This document shows positions 17,752-25,970 of a DNA stretch of 42,987 bases, piece after piece; within the stretch, counting starts at the first letter, position 1, and the number at the start of each line of letters is the position of its first letter. This stretch comes from an uncultured Bacilli bacterium (GTDB taxonomy: Bacteria > Bacillota_I > Bacilli_A > RF39 > UBA660): the NCBI GenBank assembly GCA_944358875.1, contig CALVRZ010000011.1, forward strand, positions 1 through 42,987. The letters run 5' to 3'. The position numbers and the translations under genes were made by a program. Below the pieces are notes generated by a model that had not been told where the DNA came from, searched no databases, and was given only the letters and a program-made list of their open reading frames with translations.

Positions 17752-18582
17752 TTATTTCTTACGACGAGTCACGATATATTTATCTGATTCTTTTTTATTT
17801 TTTCTAGTCTTATATCCTAAAGCAGGTTTACCCCAAGGTGTCATTGGTCCACTGCGACCGATTGGTGCACGTCCTTCACCACCACCATGTGGGTGATCAT
17901 TAGGGTTCATAACAGAACCACGAACGGTTGGTCTTATGCCTTTATAACGGGTACGACCAGCTTTACCGATTTTTACTAGTCCATAATCTTCATTACCAAC
18001 TTCACCGATTGTTGCACGGCATGTTCCTAATATTTTTCTTGTTTCGCCACTTGCTAATCTTATTAGTACGTATTTATCTTCACGACCTAAGATTTGTGCA
18101 GAGTTACCAGCAGATCTTGCTAATTGGCCACCTTTTCCTGGCTTTAATTCGATATTGTGAATAACAGTACCAACAGGAATGTTCATAATTGGCATAGCAT
18201 TACCTGTTTTGATATCGACTCTTTCACCTGATTCTACAACATCGCCAACTTTTAATCCTTTTGGTGCAATGATATATGCTTTAGTTCCATCTTTATAGTT
18301 TAATAAAGCAATGTTTGCACTTCTGTTTGGATCATATTCGATACTGGCTACACTAGCAGTAATTCCATCTTTAACTCTTTTGAAATCAATGATACGGTAT
18401 TTTCTTTTTACACCGCCACCACGATGTCTTACGGTAATTTTTCCTTGGTTATTACGACCATTAGTTTTTTTCTTGGTTACTACAAGACTTTTTTCAGGAG
18501 TCTTTTTGGTAATTTCTTCATTGACCAAAGTACTTTTTTGTCTTTGACCATTTGTCATTGGTTTATATACTCTAATTGCCAT
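17752..18582 (-). CDS. rplB: 50S ribosomal protein L2
   Basis: 276 residues, normal length. Contains [29 protein letters not shown] and the highly conserved [19 protein letters not shown], which includes the histidine close to the peptidyl transferase centre. It follows rplW after 18 bases. Confidence 0.98.
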   Translation of the reverse strand: MAIRVYKPMTNGQRQKSTLVNEEITKKTPEKSLVVTKKKTNGRNNQGKITVRHRGGGVKRKYRIIDFKRVKDGITASVASIEYDPNRSANIALLNYKDGTKAYIIAPKGLKVGDVVESGERVDIKTGNAMPIMNIPVGTVIHNIELKPGKGGQLARSAGNSAQILGREDKYVLIRLASGETRKILGTCRATIGEVGNEDYGLVKIGKAGRTRYKGIRPTVRGSVMNPNDHPHGGGEGRAPIGRSGPMTPWGKPALGYKTRKNKKESDKYIVTRRKK

Positions 18583-18600
18583 TTTTTTATCCTCCTTTTA

Positions 18601-18879
18601 TTAGTCGAAACTAATAGTACTTCCTTTTGCTAATTTTACATAAGCTTTTTTATAACTTTTTGTCATACCTTCATAACGTCCTACTCTTTTTTTCTTAGGG
18701 TGAACATTAACGGTATTAACGTTTTCTACTTTAACATTAAATATTTTTTCAATTGCTTGTTTGATTTGTGTTTTGTTAGCTTTTTTTGCTACTTTGAACA
18801 CATATGTTCCTTCTTGTTCACATAAAGCTGCTTTTTCGGTAATAACAGGTGCAATGATAATATCGCGATAGTTATTCAT
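18601..18879 (-). CDS. rplW: 50S ribosomal protein L23
   Basis: 92 residues. Starts MNNYRDIIIAPVITEKA and contains TYVFKVAKKANKTQIKQAI and VENVNTVNVHPKKKRVGR. L23 is the docking site for trigger factor and the signal recognition particle at the tunnel exit. It overlaps the rplD end by 8 bases. Confidence 0.97.
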   Translation of the reverse strand: MNNYRDIIIAPVITEKAALCEQEGTYVFKVAKKANKTQIKQAIEKIFNVKVENVNTVNVHPKKKRVGRYEGMTKSYKKAYVKLAKGSTISFD

Positions 18880-19504
18880 TAGAAAGCACCTCCTCTAATT
18901 TTTGTAATGAACTTTCAGTCATTAACATGATATCGGCACTTACAACATCAAATGAATTTACATCTTTGTAAGTTATTACTTTAACGTTAGCTAAGTTTCT
19001 AGCTGCACGGCAGATGTTATCGTTTAATTCATCTAAAACAACAAGTACTTTTGCATTTGTAATATTTAGGTTGTTTAATACTTCTAACATGTTTTTTGTT
19101 TTTGGTTCATTAATTTCTAATTTATCTAAGACGATTAGTTCTTTATCTAATACTTTATAAGTTAAAGCTGATTTTAAAGCTAATCTTCTTTCTTTCTTGT
19201 TTTGTTTCTTTGAGTAATCTCTTGGTGTTGGTCCAAATACGACACCACCATGACGCCATTGTGGAGCACGAATGCTTCCTTGACGGGCATTACCAGTTCC
19301 TTTTTGTCTCCATGGTTTTCTTCCACCACCAGATACTTCACTTCTGTCTTTTGTCTTAGCTGTTCCTTGTCTTAATGATGCTTGATTTAATACGATTGCA
19401 TTGTGTAAAACGCCATCGTTTGGTTCGATATTCCAAATGTTATCTTGTAATTTTATTTCTTTAACCTTTTCACCATTTTGGTAAAGCATATCAATTTTAG
19501 ACAT
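18872..19504 (-). CDS. rplD: 50S ribosomal protein L4
   Basis: 210 residues from the ATG at 19504, chosen because AGGAGG lies 5 bases upstream; earlier in-frame starts precede the ribosome binding site. Contains LRQGTAKTKDRSEVSGGGRK, GTGNARQGSIRAPQWRHGG and GPTPRDYSKKQNKKERRLAL. L4 lines the exit tunnel and in several bacteria regulates the S10 operon through its leader. Confidence 0.97.
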   Translation of the reverse strand: MSKIDMLYQNGEKVKEIKLQDNIWNIEPNDGVLHNAIVLNQASLRQGTAKTKDRSEVSGGGRKPWRQKGTGNARQGSIRAPQWRHGGVVFGPTPRDYSKKQNKKERRLALKSALTYKVLDKELIVLDKLEINEPKTKNMLEVLNNLNITNAKVLVVLDELNDNICRAARNLANVKVITYKDVNSFDVVSADIMLMTESSLQKLEEVLSNE

Positions 19505-19556
19505 ATTTTCCTCCTTTTTCATCACAATTTATTTTCCTTATTATATAGTAGCAATA

Positions 19557-20330
19557 TTATTCTTCTGTTTTTGTTTCTTCTTGTGATGATGCTTCTTCAG
19601 TATTTTCTTCAATATTTTCAGTTGTTTCGGCAACTTCTTCAGTCGTTTGAGTTTTTGGTGTTTCTTCAACATAAGTTACTAATTCAACTTTGTCTTTAAC
19701 AGTATCTTTATTTTTGATAGCTGTTTTGATTAATACTAAAGCTTTTTTAGGTCCTGGAACGTTTCCTTTAACTAAGATAACATTATTTTCTAAATCGACT
19801 TTAATTATTTCTAAGTTTTGAACCGTTACTTGTTCATGTCCCATATGTCCAGGCATTTTCTTTCCTGGTAAAACACGCATTGGTAACATTGTTCCTAATG
19901 ACCCAACACCACGATGATATTGGCTACCGTGTCCCATTGGTCCACGTGATTGATTGTGACGTTTAATAACACCTTGCGTTCCTTTACCTTTAGAAGTTCC
20001 AGTTACGTCAACCATTTCTCCTTCAGTAAAAATATCCGCATTTAAAGTTTGTCCTAAAGTATAGTTACTAACGTCCACCCCTCTGATTTCTCTTAAGAAG
20101 CGCTTAGGTGTTGCGTTAGCTTTCTTTAGATGACCCATTTCTGGTTTATTTGAGTGTTTTTCTGACTTGTCAACAGTAGCTAATTGAATAGCATCATATC
20201 CATCTTTTTCTTTGGTTTTGATTTGACTTACGATATTTGGCTCTATTTCAATTACTGTTACAGGAATTAATTTTCCACTTTTAGCAAATACACCAGTCAT
20301 TCCGATCTTACGACCTAAGATTCCTTTCAT
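19557..20330 (-). CDS. rplC: 50S ribosomal protein L3 with acidic C-terminal extension
   Basis: 257 residues, whereas L3 is usually about 205-215. The core matches L3 throughout: [51 protein letters not shown] and [13 protein letters not shown]. After about residue 217 comes a roughly 40-residue tail dominated by Glu and Thr (ending [13 protein letters not shown]) with no core homology. The tail is in frame and ends at a normal stop, so it looks like a genuine lineage-specific extension rather than a frameshift. It follows rpsJ after 13 bases. Confidence 0.96.
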   Translation of the reverse strand: MKGILGRKIGMTGVFAKSGKLIPVTVIEIEPNIVSQIKTKEKDGYDAIQLATVDKSEKHSNKPEMGHLKKANATPKRFLREIRGVDVSNYTLGQTLNADIFTEGEMVDVTGTSKGKGTQGVIKRHNQSRGPMGHGSQYHRGVGSLGTMLPMRVLPGKKMPGHMGHEQVTVQNLEIIKVDLENNVILVKGNVPGPKKALVLIKTAIKNKDTVKDKVELVTYVEETPKTQTTEEVAETTENIEENTEEASSQEETKTEE

Positions 20331-20343
20331 ATTCTATTTCCTC

Positions 20344-20649
20344 CTATTTAATTTTTATATCAACACCACTTGGTAAATCTAAGTGAGCTAGAGCATCAAC
20401 TGTTTCTTTACTTGGGTTATTGATGACAATTAATCTTTTGTGAGTTCTTCTTTCGAATTGCTCTCTTGCATCTTTGTCCTTATGTACAGCTCTTAGAATG
20501 GTATATTTTTTGATTTCAGTTGGAAGTGGGATTGGTCCACTTACTTCACCACCAGTTCTTTTAACTGTGTCCACAATTTTAGCAGCTGCATTATCAAGTA
20601 TTTTGTGTTCATAAGCTTTTAGTTTAATGCTAACTTTTTGATTTGACAT
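20344..20649 (-). CDS. rpsJ: 30S ribosomal protein S10
   Basis: 101 residues. Contains [36 protein letters not shown] and [11 protein letters not shown]10 is both a 30S head protein and the transcription elongation factor NusE. It is the first gene of the super-operon, preceded by a structured leader and a strong promoter. AGGAGG lies 7 bases before the ATG. Confidence 0.98.
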   Translation of the reverse strand: MSNQKVSIKLKAYEHKILDNAAAKIVDTVKRTGGEVSGPIPLPTEIKKYTILRAVHKDKDAREQFERRTHKRLIVINNPSKETVDALAHLDLPSGVDIKIK

Positions 20650-20656
20650 CTTGTGT

Positions 20657-20778
20657 CCTCCTTTCGCCTATATCTAAGTACAGACTTGCTCCGTACGAAT
20701 TACCTGATGAACCAGTTATTTTTATTAGCAACTCAACCTGGTGTATCAGCAACTTCGCACATCTAAGCCAGTTATACG
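20657..20778 (-). promoter_or_regulatory. Structured 5' leader of the rpsJ super-operon
   Basis: About 120 nt between the predicted start site and the rpsJ ribosome binding site, with two clear helices. The larger (20704-20749) pairs CTGAT with ATCAG and, inside an internal loop, ACCAG with CTGGT. The smaller (20678-20696) is built on GTAC/GTAC plus GA/TC around a short loop. There is no U-tract, so neither is a classical terminator. Position and structure suggest autogenous control by a ribosomal protein (L4 is the known regulator in enterobacteria), but no specific Rfam family is claimed. Confidence 0.55.
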
Positions 20779-20784
20779 TTCAAT

Positions 20785-20813
20785 ATTGTATCAAATAATT
20801 TTATGCAATGCAA
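20785..20813 (-). promoter_or_regulatory. Sigma-A promoter of the ribosomal protein super-operon
   Basis: -35 TTGCAT (20808-20813) and -10 TACAAT (20785-20790) on the minus strand with a 17-base spacer, preceded by a long A/T-rich stretch resembling an UP element (runs of T and A at 20817-20860). The only strong promoter seen ahead of the 14-kb cluster. Confidence 0.8.
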
Positions 20814-20874
20814 GTGTTTTTTAGTATTTTTTAAAGTTTTTTTAGAAAAATTAAGTATACATTAAAAAAGAAGA

Positions 20875-21642
20875 TCATTTAGTTGACCTTTTCTTTATAT
20901 AATTACAATTTGGATAGTTAGAACATCCGATAAAATGACCATACTTACCTTTTTTCTTAATTATTTTTCCACCACATTGTGGACAAATCATATTTGTATC
21001 TTGAGTTTGTTTTTCGATATTTTCTTGAATATTTTTTACATGTTGTTTTCTTATCCTTTTATCTTTTATATTTGTATTTATCAATTTTTGATATAACTTA
21101 TCTAAATCTTCATTAATTATAACAGTATGATATTGTCTAATTACTTGATTTAAATTATCTAACTTAGTTACATTTGTTTTATATTTACTTACATCTATTT
21201 TGCATTGGTTAGAAAAACAGACAATTGAAATAAATTTATCTTCTGGTAATTCTAAGTATTCAGATAATGTTTTAATGTGTCCATAGTTTTGCCAAATAGG
21301 ATTATGAAAATGATATTTATTCTTGCCTAAGTATTGTGACCATTGTTCTTTATATTCATTACCAATGATTTTACCAAAATAGTTTTTTGTTTCAATAACA
21401 AATATTCCGTATTTTGATAATATAATATGATCAATTTGATGGGTTTTACCTTCAATTTTAATCATAATATCTTTTAATATTTTATATTCTTTTAGATTTA
21501 ATTTATGTAGTTCTCTATTGATCCAGAACTCACCGAAAAAACCTCTTACTTTTATATATATACAATTAAATATATAACTTAAAATAGATATTATAATTAT
21601 TATTATCATTAATTCTAAAAATAATTTTAACGTTGAATACAT
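20875..21642 (-). CDS. NERD-domain membrane protein with C-terminal topoisomerase-type zinc ribbon
   Basis: 255 residues. A hydrophobic N-terminus (about 8-28) is followed by a NERD (nuclease-related) domain. Its conserved positions are GEFWINRELHKL, then HQIDHIILSKYGIFVIETKN and NPIWQNYGHIKTL. The D-x(n)-ExK-like pattern (IDHII...VIETKN) resembles restriction-endonuclease-fold catalytic residues. The last ~35 residues carry CPQCGG...GCSNYPNC, a zinc ribbon like those at the C-terminus of type I topoisomerases that binds single-stranded DNA. The combination suggests DNA binding or cleavage at the membrane, but NERD proteins are poorly characterised. It has no obvious operon partner; the next gene downstream is rpsJ with its own promoter. 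Confidence 0.85.
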   Translation of the reverse strand: MYSTLKLFLELMIIIIIISILSYIFNCIYIKVRGFFGEFWINRELHKLNLKEYKILKDIMIKIEGKTHQIDHIILSKYGIFVIETKNYFGKIIGNEYKEQWSQYLGKNKYHFHNPIWQNYGHIKTLSEYLELPEDKFISIVCFSNQCKIDVSKYKTNVTKLDNLNQVIRQYHTVIINEDLDKLYQKLINTNIKDKRIRKQHVKNIQENIEKQTQDTNMICPQCGGKIIKKKGKYGHFIGCSNYPNCNYIKKRSTK

Positions 21643-21661
21643 AATAGTTAGACTCCTTACT

Positions 21662-22495
21662 TTATTTTACCTTTAATAAATATATATTTAAAGCAATAGT
21701 TATGGATTTTATATTGGGAATGACATTAATATTATTCATTAAGGGTGTCATATTAACTAAATATTTTAAGTTTTCTTTATTAATATGAAAAGTTGTTTTT
21801 ATCTCTTCTTTTTGAATAATATTGTATTTTGTTGCAATATTTTTATCAATTAATTCTTCATTTTCATATTCTTTAATACCTAATGCATTTCGTAATTCAT
21901 ATAAATACTCTTTTTTAGGAGTTACTTTAATTATTATTCCATCCTTCTTTAAAACTCTGGCTATTTCTTTTTCATTCGATGGTGATAAGATATTTAAAAT
22001 TAAATCAATTGATTTGTTTTTTATTGGTAGATTGTTTAAATCACCAACAATACTAATAAAATTATTGTCAATAAAATCATTAGCCATATCAATACCATTT
22101 TTAGCTAAATCGATTCCTATTAATGATATTTTTTTATTTAATAGGTTATTAATTATTTTTATGTCATGGCTTCCTTCTCCACATCCCATGTCCAGAATGG
22201 TTTTTGTGTTATATTCATTTATTATTTTACATATTTTTGTATGTAGTTCATCATAATATCCTAAATTTATAAAATTTCTTCGGTTAATAAATAGATTATC
22301 ATTATATATTCTATCTTCTTTTACTTTGGAAGTTTTATAAAGAATTACCGTTCCTTTTTTTGAAATATTGAATGTATGATTGTTTTTACATATTAAGCTA
22401 TTATTTTCAATCATAAAATCAGATTGACAAAAGGGACAGGTAATTATAGAATTCAATTGTTGTAAATGAAATTTTGCATAATCAATTTTTTTCAC
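21662..22495 (-). CDS. RlmA-like 23S rRNA (guanine-N1)-methyltransferase
   Basis: 277 residues. An N-terminal zinc finger (Cys20, Cys23, Cys36, His40) precedes a class I SAM-dependent methyltransferase domain with motif I ILDMGCGEGSHD and the acidic end of strand 2 (LIGIDLA). This finger-plus-Rossmann layout and the PSNEKEIARVLKKDG segment match the RlmA/TlrB family, which methylates G745 or G748 in 23S rRNA; the G748 type can give macrolide resistance. Which position is modified cannot be told here. The start is GTG at 22495 after AAGG. A TATAAT at 22517-22522 could be its -10. It is followed after 19 bases by the NERD gene, possibly co-transcribed. Confidence 0.8.
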   Translation of the reverse strand: MKKIDYAKFHLQQLNSIITCPFCQSDFMIENNSLICKNNHTFNISKKGTVILYKTSKVKEDRIYNDNLFINRRNFINLGYYDELHTKICKIINEYNTKTILDMGCGEGSHDIKIINNLLNKKISLIGIDLAKNGIDMANDFIDNNFISIVGDLNNLPIKNKSIDLILNILSPSNEKEIARVLKKDGIIIKVTPKKEYLYELRNALGIKEYENEELIDKNIATKYNIIQKEEIKTTFHINKENLKYLVNMTPLMNNINVIPNIKSITIALNIYLLKVK

Positions 22496-22545
22496 AATAA
22501 CACCTTCTTTAATGTGATTATATCATAAAATTTATAATTTAAATT

Positions 22546-22570
22546 AAAAAAGAAGACTGATTGGTCTTCT
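22546..22570 (-). terminator. Terminator of the exported protein gene
   Basis: AGAAGAC (22570-22564) and GTCTTCT (22557-22551) on the minus strand with a 6-base loop, followed by TTTTT (22550-22546). It lies 18 bases past the stop at 22589. Confidence 0.8.
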
Positions 22571-22588
22571 ATCTTCTATTTTGTAATT

Positions 22589-23956
22589 CTATAATCCACT
22601 ATCAAGAGTTGTTGAAAGGTTGTTTATGGCTATTAATAATTTGCTATCTTGGAGTTTTTCCATTAAATTAAGTTGTATTTCTAATTGTTGTTCTTCGGTT
22701 AAGCTTTCAATATCAATAGCATTACTTGTATCAATTTCGGAAGTTAGACTATCTACCTTAGATGGTGCCACAGTAATTGTTAATGTACCTAAATCTACTT
22801 CTTCTAATAATCCCGCTATTTGTAATTCTTGATTTTCATTTTCTTTATTGTATTCAATTTGAATGTTTGATTTTTTGTCCATACTTTCAATACCAATTTT
22901 TTTATTTTGAGCATTTTCTTGATAAGTTATAGTGGCCATATCTTCTTCATTTTCAGTATAAGTTAAGTTAATCTGACCATCACTATTCTTTAGTCCTTCT
23001 AAAACGAAATTTTCATTAGTAGATGGTGTTTCATATTTAAAATAGTAATTATCTTTTATATTTAAATATTGAATAGTTAAATCATCATTAATATTTAACT
23101 CAATGCCAACAGGAGTTAATCCTCCTTGACCATAGAGAGATATGATAAGCTTATTTTGAGTAATATCATTTTTAGAACTTTCTAAACTAGTGATCAAATC
23201 TTGCATAGTTCCAAGATTATGTTTTGTTAAAATTTCATTTATACGATCATTTTCATTCATGCTATTAAAAATCTGTAAAAAAGTATTATATAAATCTTCT
23301 CCTTCTAGAGTGTATTTATTTTTAGTTACATTATAATTTACATTGTTAATGGTAACTGCTACATCTTCTTTAGTGATATATTTTTTATCGATTTGATCTT
23401 TAACAATTCCTCTTGTTATATCTAGTAATTCAAGCATATCTTTATTATAGTCTTTACTAGTTTGCATACTTTCAATCATTTCGTTATAGGTAACTTGATA
23501 GTCATCTGGCAATTTAGTCATAAGAATTTGACTAAAGATATCTTGTAAATCAATATACATAGCTTGGGTATCCATTTGAAGGGCTAAATCTAATAAACTA
23601 CTATTATTTTCTTGATAAGAAATTTTGGCTAATGAATTTTGATTAGCATAATCAGTAGTGGCATCAATGGTTAATTTTAAATTTTCAAGATCATTTACAC
23701 CCATTAGTGTTTTAATATCTTCAGATGGTTCATAAGTAAAATTACTTTGGACATTAACGATATCTTTTTCGTAGTCATATTCAGGGATGATTTGGTTAGA
23801 TAATAGTTTGCTTGCATTATCATAGACGACGTCAACACCTCTTTTAAAGATGGCTTCAGTATTGAAGACTTTGTTGTATATAACAACTCCTAAGACCACA
23901 ATTATCAAAATAGATAATATGGCTGTTAAAATTACGACAACAACATTTTTTTTCAT
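22589..23956 (-). CDS. Membrane-anchored extracytoplasmic protein, function unknown
   Basis: 455 residues. An N-terminal signal anchor (about 4-27, ending VVIYNKV) is followed by a large hydrophilic exported region rich in Asn, Asp, Glu, Thr and Ile/Leu. It shows alternating beta-strand-like segments (KLTIDATTDYA, KLIISLYGQGG, GQINLTYTENEED, NIQIEYNKENE) resembling repetitive beta-sheet lipid-binding or scaffold folds. There is no lipobox, sortase motif or catalytic signature. The C-terminus is helical. An extended -10 (TGTTATAAT at 23992-24000) precedes it and a terminator follows, so it is monocistronic. No function assigned. Confidence 0.7.
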   Translation of the reverse strand: MKKNVVVVILTAILSILIIVVLGVVIYNKVFNTEAIFKRGVDVVYDNASKLLSNQIIPEYDYEKDIVNVQSNFTYEPSEDIKTLMGVNDLENLKLTIDATTDYANQNSLAKISYQENNSSLLDLALQMDTQAMYIDLQDIFSQILMTKLPDDYQVTYNEMIESMQTSKDYNKDMLELLDITRGIVKDQIDKKYITKEDVAVTINNVNYNVTKNKYTLEGEDLYNTFLQIFNSMNENDRINEILTKHNLGTMQDLITSLESSKNDITQNKLIISLYGQGGLTPVGIELNINDDLTIQYLNIKDNYYFKYETPSTNENFVLEGLKNSDGQINLTYTENEEDMATITYQENAQNKKIGIESMDKKSNIQIEYNKENENQELQIAGLLEEVDLGTLTITVAPSKVDSLTSEIDTSNAIDIESLTEEQQLEIQLNLMEKLQDSKLLIAINNLSTTLDSGL

Positions 23957-23991
23957 TTTTTCACTCCTACTCCTTACTTCTATTTTAGTTA

Positions 23992-24000
23992 ATTATAACA
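23992..24000 (-). promoter_or_regulatory. Extended -10 promoter of the exported protein gene
   Basis: TGT directly followed by TATAAT on the minus strand. No recognisable -35 at 17 bases, as expected for an extended -10 promoter. Confidence 0.5.
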
Positions 24001-24110
24001 CGGTTAATACTAAAAAGATACTTTTTTTTAAAATTTGTAAAAAAAAATTCACTGTTTTCGATATTGACGAGAATTTCTTTTGTAATTTATTAATTTTGGT
24101 TATAGTTTAG

Positions 24111-24398
24111 TTATAGTTTTTTAGATAATGATTTTTTTCTTTTTAATATTTTTAAGTCTGTTTTGATACTATCATCATCTAGAAGATCTCTTTTATGATA
24201 TAGTTTTATATCTTGAATTGTTTCGTCATTTAAAATATTTAGAATGCCAATGGCATCAGTAGCATATTGACTTTTACAATTTTGGCATTCATAAATATGA
24301 AGGACACTATAGTACTTGAAATCTTTGCTATGACATGTGCGGCAGCCAAACCTAGTTATGCGTTTAAAGTCACCCTTAGTAGTTAGATATATAGGCAT
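24111..24398 (-). CDS. Small double-CxxC zinc-ribbon protein
   Basis: 95 residues. Cys19/Cys22 (CRTC) and Cys38/Cys41 (CQNC) form a probable zinc ribbon; the remainder is helical and very basic at the end (KILKRKKSLSKKL). The start lies one base after the spo0A stop, so it is almost certainly translated from the spo0A transcript. It might bind nucleic acid. No family was recognised. Its position suggests co-expression with spo0A but does not prove a role in sporulation. Confidence 0.7.
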   Translation of the reverse strand: MPIYLTTKGDFKRITRFGCRTCHSKDFKYYSVLHIYECQNCKSQYATDAIGILNILNDETIQDIKLYHKRDLLDDDSIKTDLKILKRKKSLSKKL

Positions 24399-24399
24399 T

Positions 24400-25164
24400 T
24401 TAATTGGTTTGTTTAACGTATTCTAATCTTAGTTTATCAGCGATAGTAACGATGAATTCGCTGTTGGTTGGTTTGGCTTTTTCAATATCGACACTATGTC
24501 CAAAGATTTCTTCCATTAATTGCCAGTTGCCACGATTCCAACTTACTTCAATGGCATGACGTATAGCACGTTCGACACGAGATACAGTTGTATCAAATTT
24601 AGTTGCTATATCAGGATATAGCTCTTTGGTAATACCACCGATAATTTCGGGATTATTATATAGCATGGCTATTCCTTCTCTAATATACTGATAACCTTTA
24701 ATATGGGATGGCATACCTAATTCATGCAACATTTTAGTTATTGATATTTGGAGATTATTATGATATAAATTTATACTTTGACTATCCATAACATTGAATA
24801 CTTCTAATATACGATTTTCTAGTTCGGTTAAGTCAAATGGTTTTAAGATATAGTAATTAACTCCATATTCACTTACCTTTCTAATCATATCAGGAGTATT
24901 ATATGATGTTAGAACAATGATGTTTTTACTGATATTTCTTTTCTTTAATTCTTTTAAAACATATAGTCCATCTTTCTTAGGCATAATTAAATCTAACAAG
25001 ACGATACTATATTTATCTTCTTCATTTAAAATAAGATTTAAGCCTTCCTCACCATCACCAGCGAATAATGATAGTTCTATTTTTTGATGGTCATAGAAGT
25101 ATTCATTAACCATTTTGATGAGCTCCTCATTATCATCGATCATTAGTATTTTTATTTTTTCCAT
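24400..25164 (-). CDS. spo0A: Sporulation master regulator Spo0A
   Basis: 254 residues. The N-terminal receiver domain carries the acidic pocket Asp10/Asp11, phosphoacceptor Asp58 in [11 protein letters not shown], Thr86 and Lys108. The C-terminal DNA-binding domain (about 140-254) matches the Spo0A effector: [40 protein letters not shown] and [18 protein letters not shown]. These effector segments are unique to Spo0A, so the genome very probably encodes endospore formation or a relic of it. In many Firmicutes spoIVB lies upstream; here tpiA does. The promoter region contains three Spo0A-box-like motifs (25208-25235). Confidence 0.96.
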   Translation of the reverse strand: MEKIKILMIDDNEELIKMVNEYFYDHQKIELSLFAGDGEEGLNLILNEEDKYSIVLLDLIMPKKDGLYVLKELKKRNISKNIIVLTSYNTPDMIRKVSEYGVNYYILKPFDLTELENRILEVFNVMDSQSINLYHNNLQISITKMLHELGMPSHIKGYQYIREGIAMLYNNPEIIGGITKELYPDIATKFDTTVSRVERAIRHAIEVSWNRGNWQLMEEIFGHSVDIEKAKPTNSEFIVTIADKLRLEYVKQTN

Positions 25165-25191
25165 TTCTATTCCTCTCTTTCTTTCTTTTTT

Positions 25192-25235
25192 ATTATATTA
25201 TTTTGACTTGTCGTTTTGTGTCGAAGATACGACAA
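25192..25235 (-). promoter_or_regulatory. spo0A promoter with putative Spo0A boxes
   Basis: -10 TATAAT at 25192-25197 (minus strand), with a poor -35. Immediately upstream are TGTCGAA (25219-25225, plus orientation, exact consensus 0A box) and, around it, TTGTCGT (25208-25214, plus) and its inverted copy (25229-25235). This spacing, overlapping or abutting the -35, matches Spo0A-activated sigma-A promoters and suggests autoregulation. Confidence 0.55.
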
Positions 25236-25271
25236 TAAAAGAAAAAAGTAGTATTTTTAAAATTACTACTT
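25236..25271 (-). terminator. Terminator of the pgk-tpiA operon
   Basis: AAGTAGTA (25271-25264) and TACTACTT (25253-25246) on the minus strand with a 10-base loop, followed by TTTTCTTTTATT. It overlaps the tpiA stop codon. Confidence 0.85.
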
Positions 25272-25970
25272 CTCTATTTGATCTATTAAATTAGTTACAT
25301 ACTGATAATTGCTTGATTTTTCTCCGATGAGAGTACCAGCGATAGTATCAATAGCTAGGATATCATTAATATTATCGTTAGTAACACTACCACCATAAAG
25401 GATGTTAGGCCTAGTATGATATTTGTTTTGTAGGTATTCAGATATGAATGTGCATGTTTCTTCGATTTGATCTATCTGTAAGGTTTTATTCTGGCCAATG
25501 GCATCGGTCGGTTCATAAGCAAAGATGATAAATTCGATATGATCGATATCTTCTAAGATGGTGTCTAGCTTGTTCGTTAGTGTTTTCTTATCGTCATTAC
25601 TTTGAGCTTGAAGACAAACGATGGGGATGATGTTTCCTTCGAGACAAGCTTTTAGTTTTTGGTTGGTATCAACTTCACTTTCATGGAAATACTTGGTTCG
25701 CTCATAATGGCCAAGTAAACTATATTCGACCCCGATTGATCTTAGCTGGGTAGTCGATATTTCACCAGTGTAAGCACCATTTGCTTCATGATAAACATTT
25801 TGACTACCAATCCCCCAGTCGGAATGGTTAACAAAATCTGTTAGATAGATGTAGCTAGGACAGATAATAATGTTCATGTCGGTACTAATATTATTAAGTT
25901 GGTTGATATAGTCATAAACATCATCATATAACATATTCATTTTATGATTTAAAACAAGTATTTTATTCAT
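25266..25970 (-). CDS. tpiA: Triosephosphate isomerase (divergent)
   Basis: 234 residues from the ATG at 25970 (AAGGTG about 7 bases upstream), shorter than the usual ~250. It interconverts dihydroxyacetone phosphate and glyceraldehyde 3-phosphate. Catalytic residues are conserved: Asn8 and Lys10 (NHKMN), His88 in GHYERT (normally GHSERR) and Glu153 in YEPTDAIG. The phosphate loop GGSV (193-196) is present, but the terminal GGASL is replaced by IGEKSS. It overlaps the glycosyltransferase gene by 8 bases and is last in the operon. An active enzyme is likely; a paralogue with altered role is possible if another tpiA exists in the genome. Confidence 0.85.
   Translation of the reverse strand: MNKILVLNHKMNMLYDDVYDYINQLNNISTDMNIIICPSYIYLTDFVNHSDWGIGSQNVYHEANGAYTGEISTTQLRSIGVEYSLLGHYERTKYFHESEVDTNQKLKACLEGNIIPIVCLQAQSNDDKKTLTNKLDTILEDIDHIEFIIFAYEPTDAIGQNKTLQIDQIEETCTFISEYLQNKYHTRPNILYGGSVTNDNINDILAIDTIAGTLIGEKSSNYQYVTNLIDQIEK

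Noticed and set aside
19557-19680. Frameshift as the cause of the extra L3 C-terminal residues.
   Set aside because: The tail has a consistent Glu/Thr-rich composition and normal codon use in the same frame and ends cleanly, which is more like a real extension; kept as a finding instead.
25208-25235. Inverted TTGTCGT/ACGACAA as an intrinsic terminator.
   Set aside because: Neither side is followed by a U-tract, and a true terminator for tpiA is already present at 25236-25271; Spo0A boxes explain it better.
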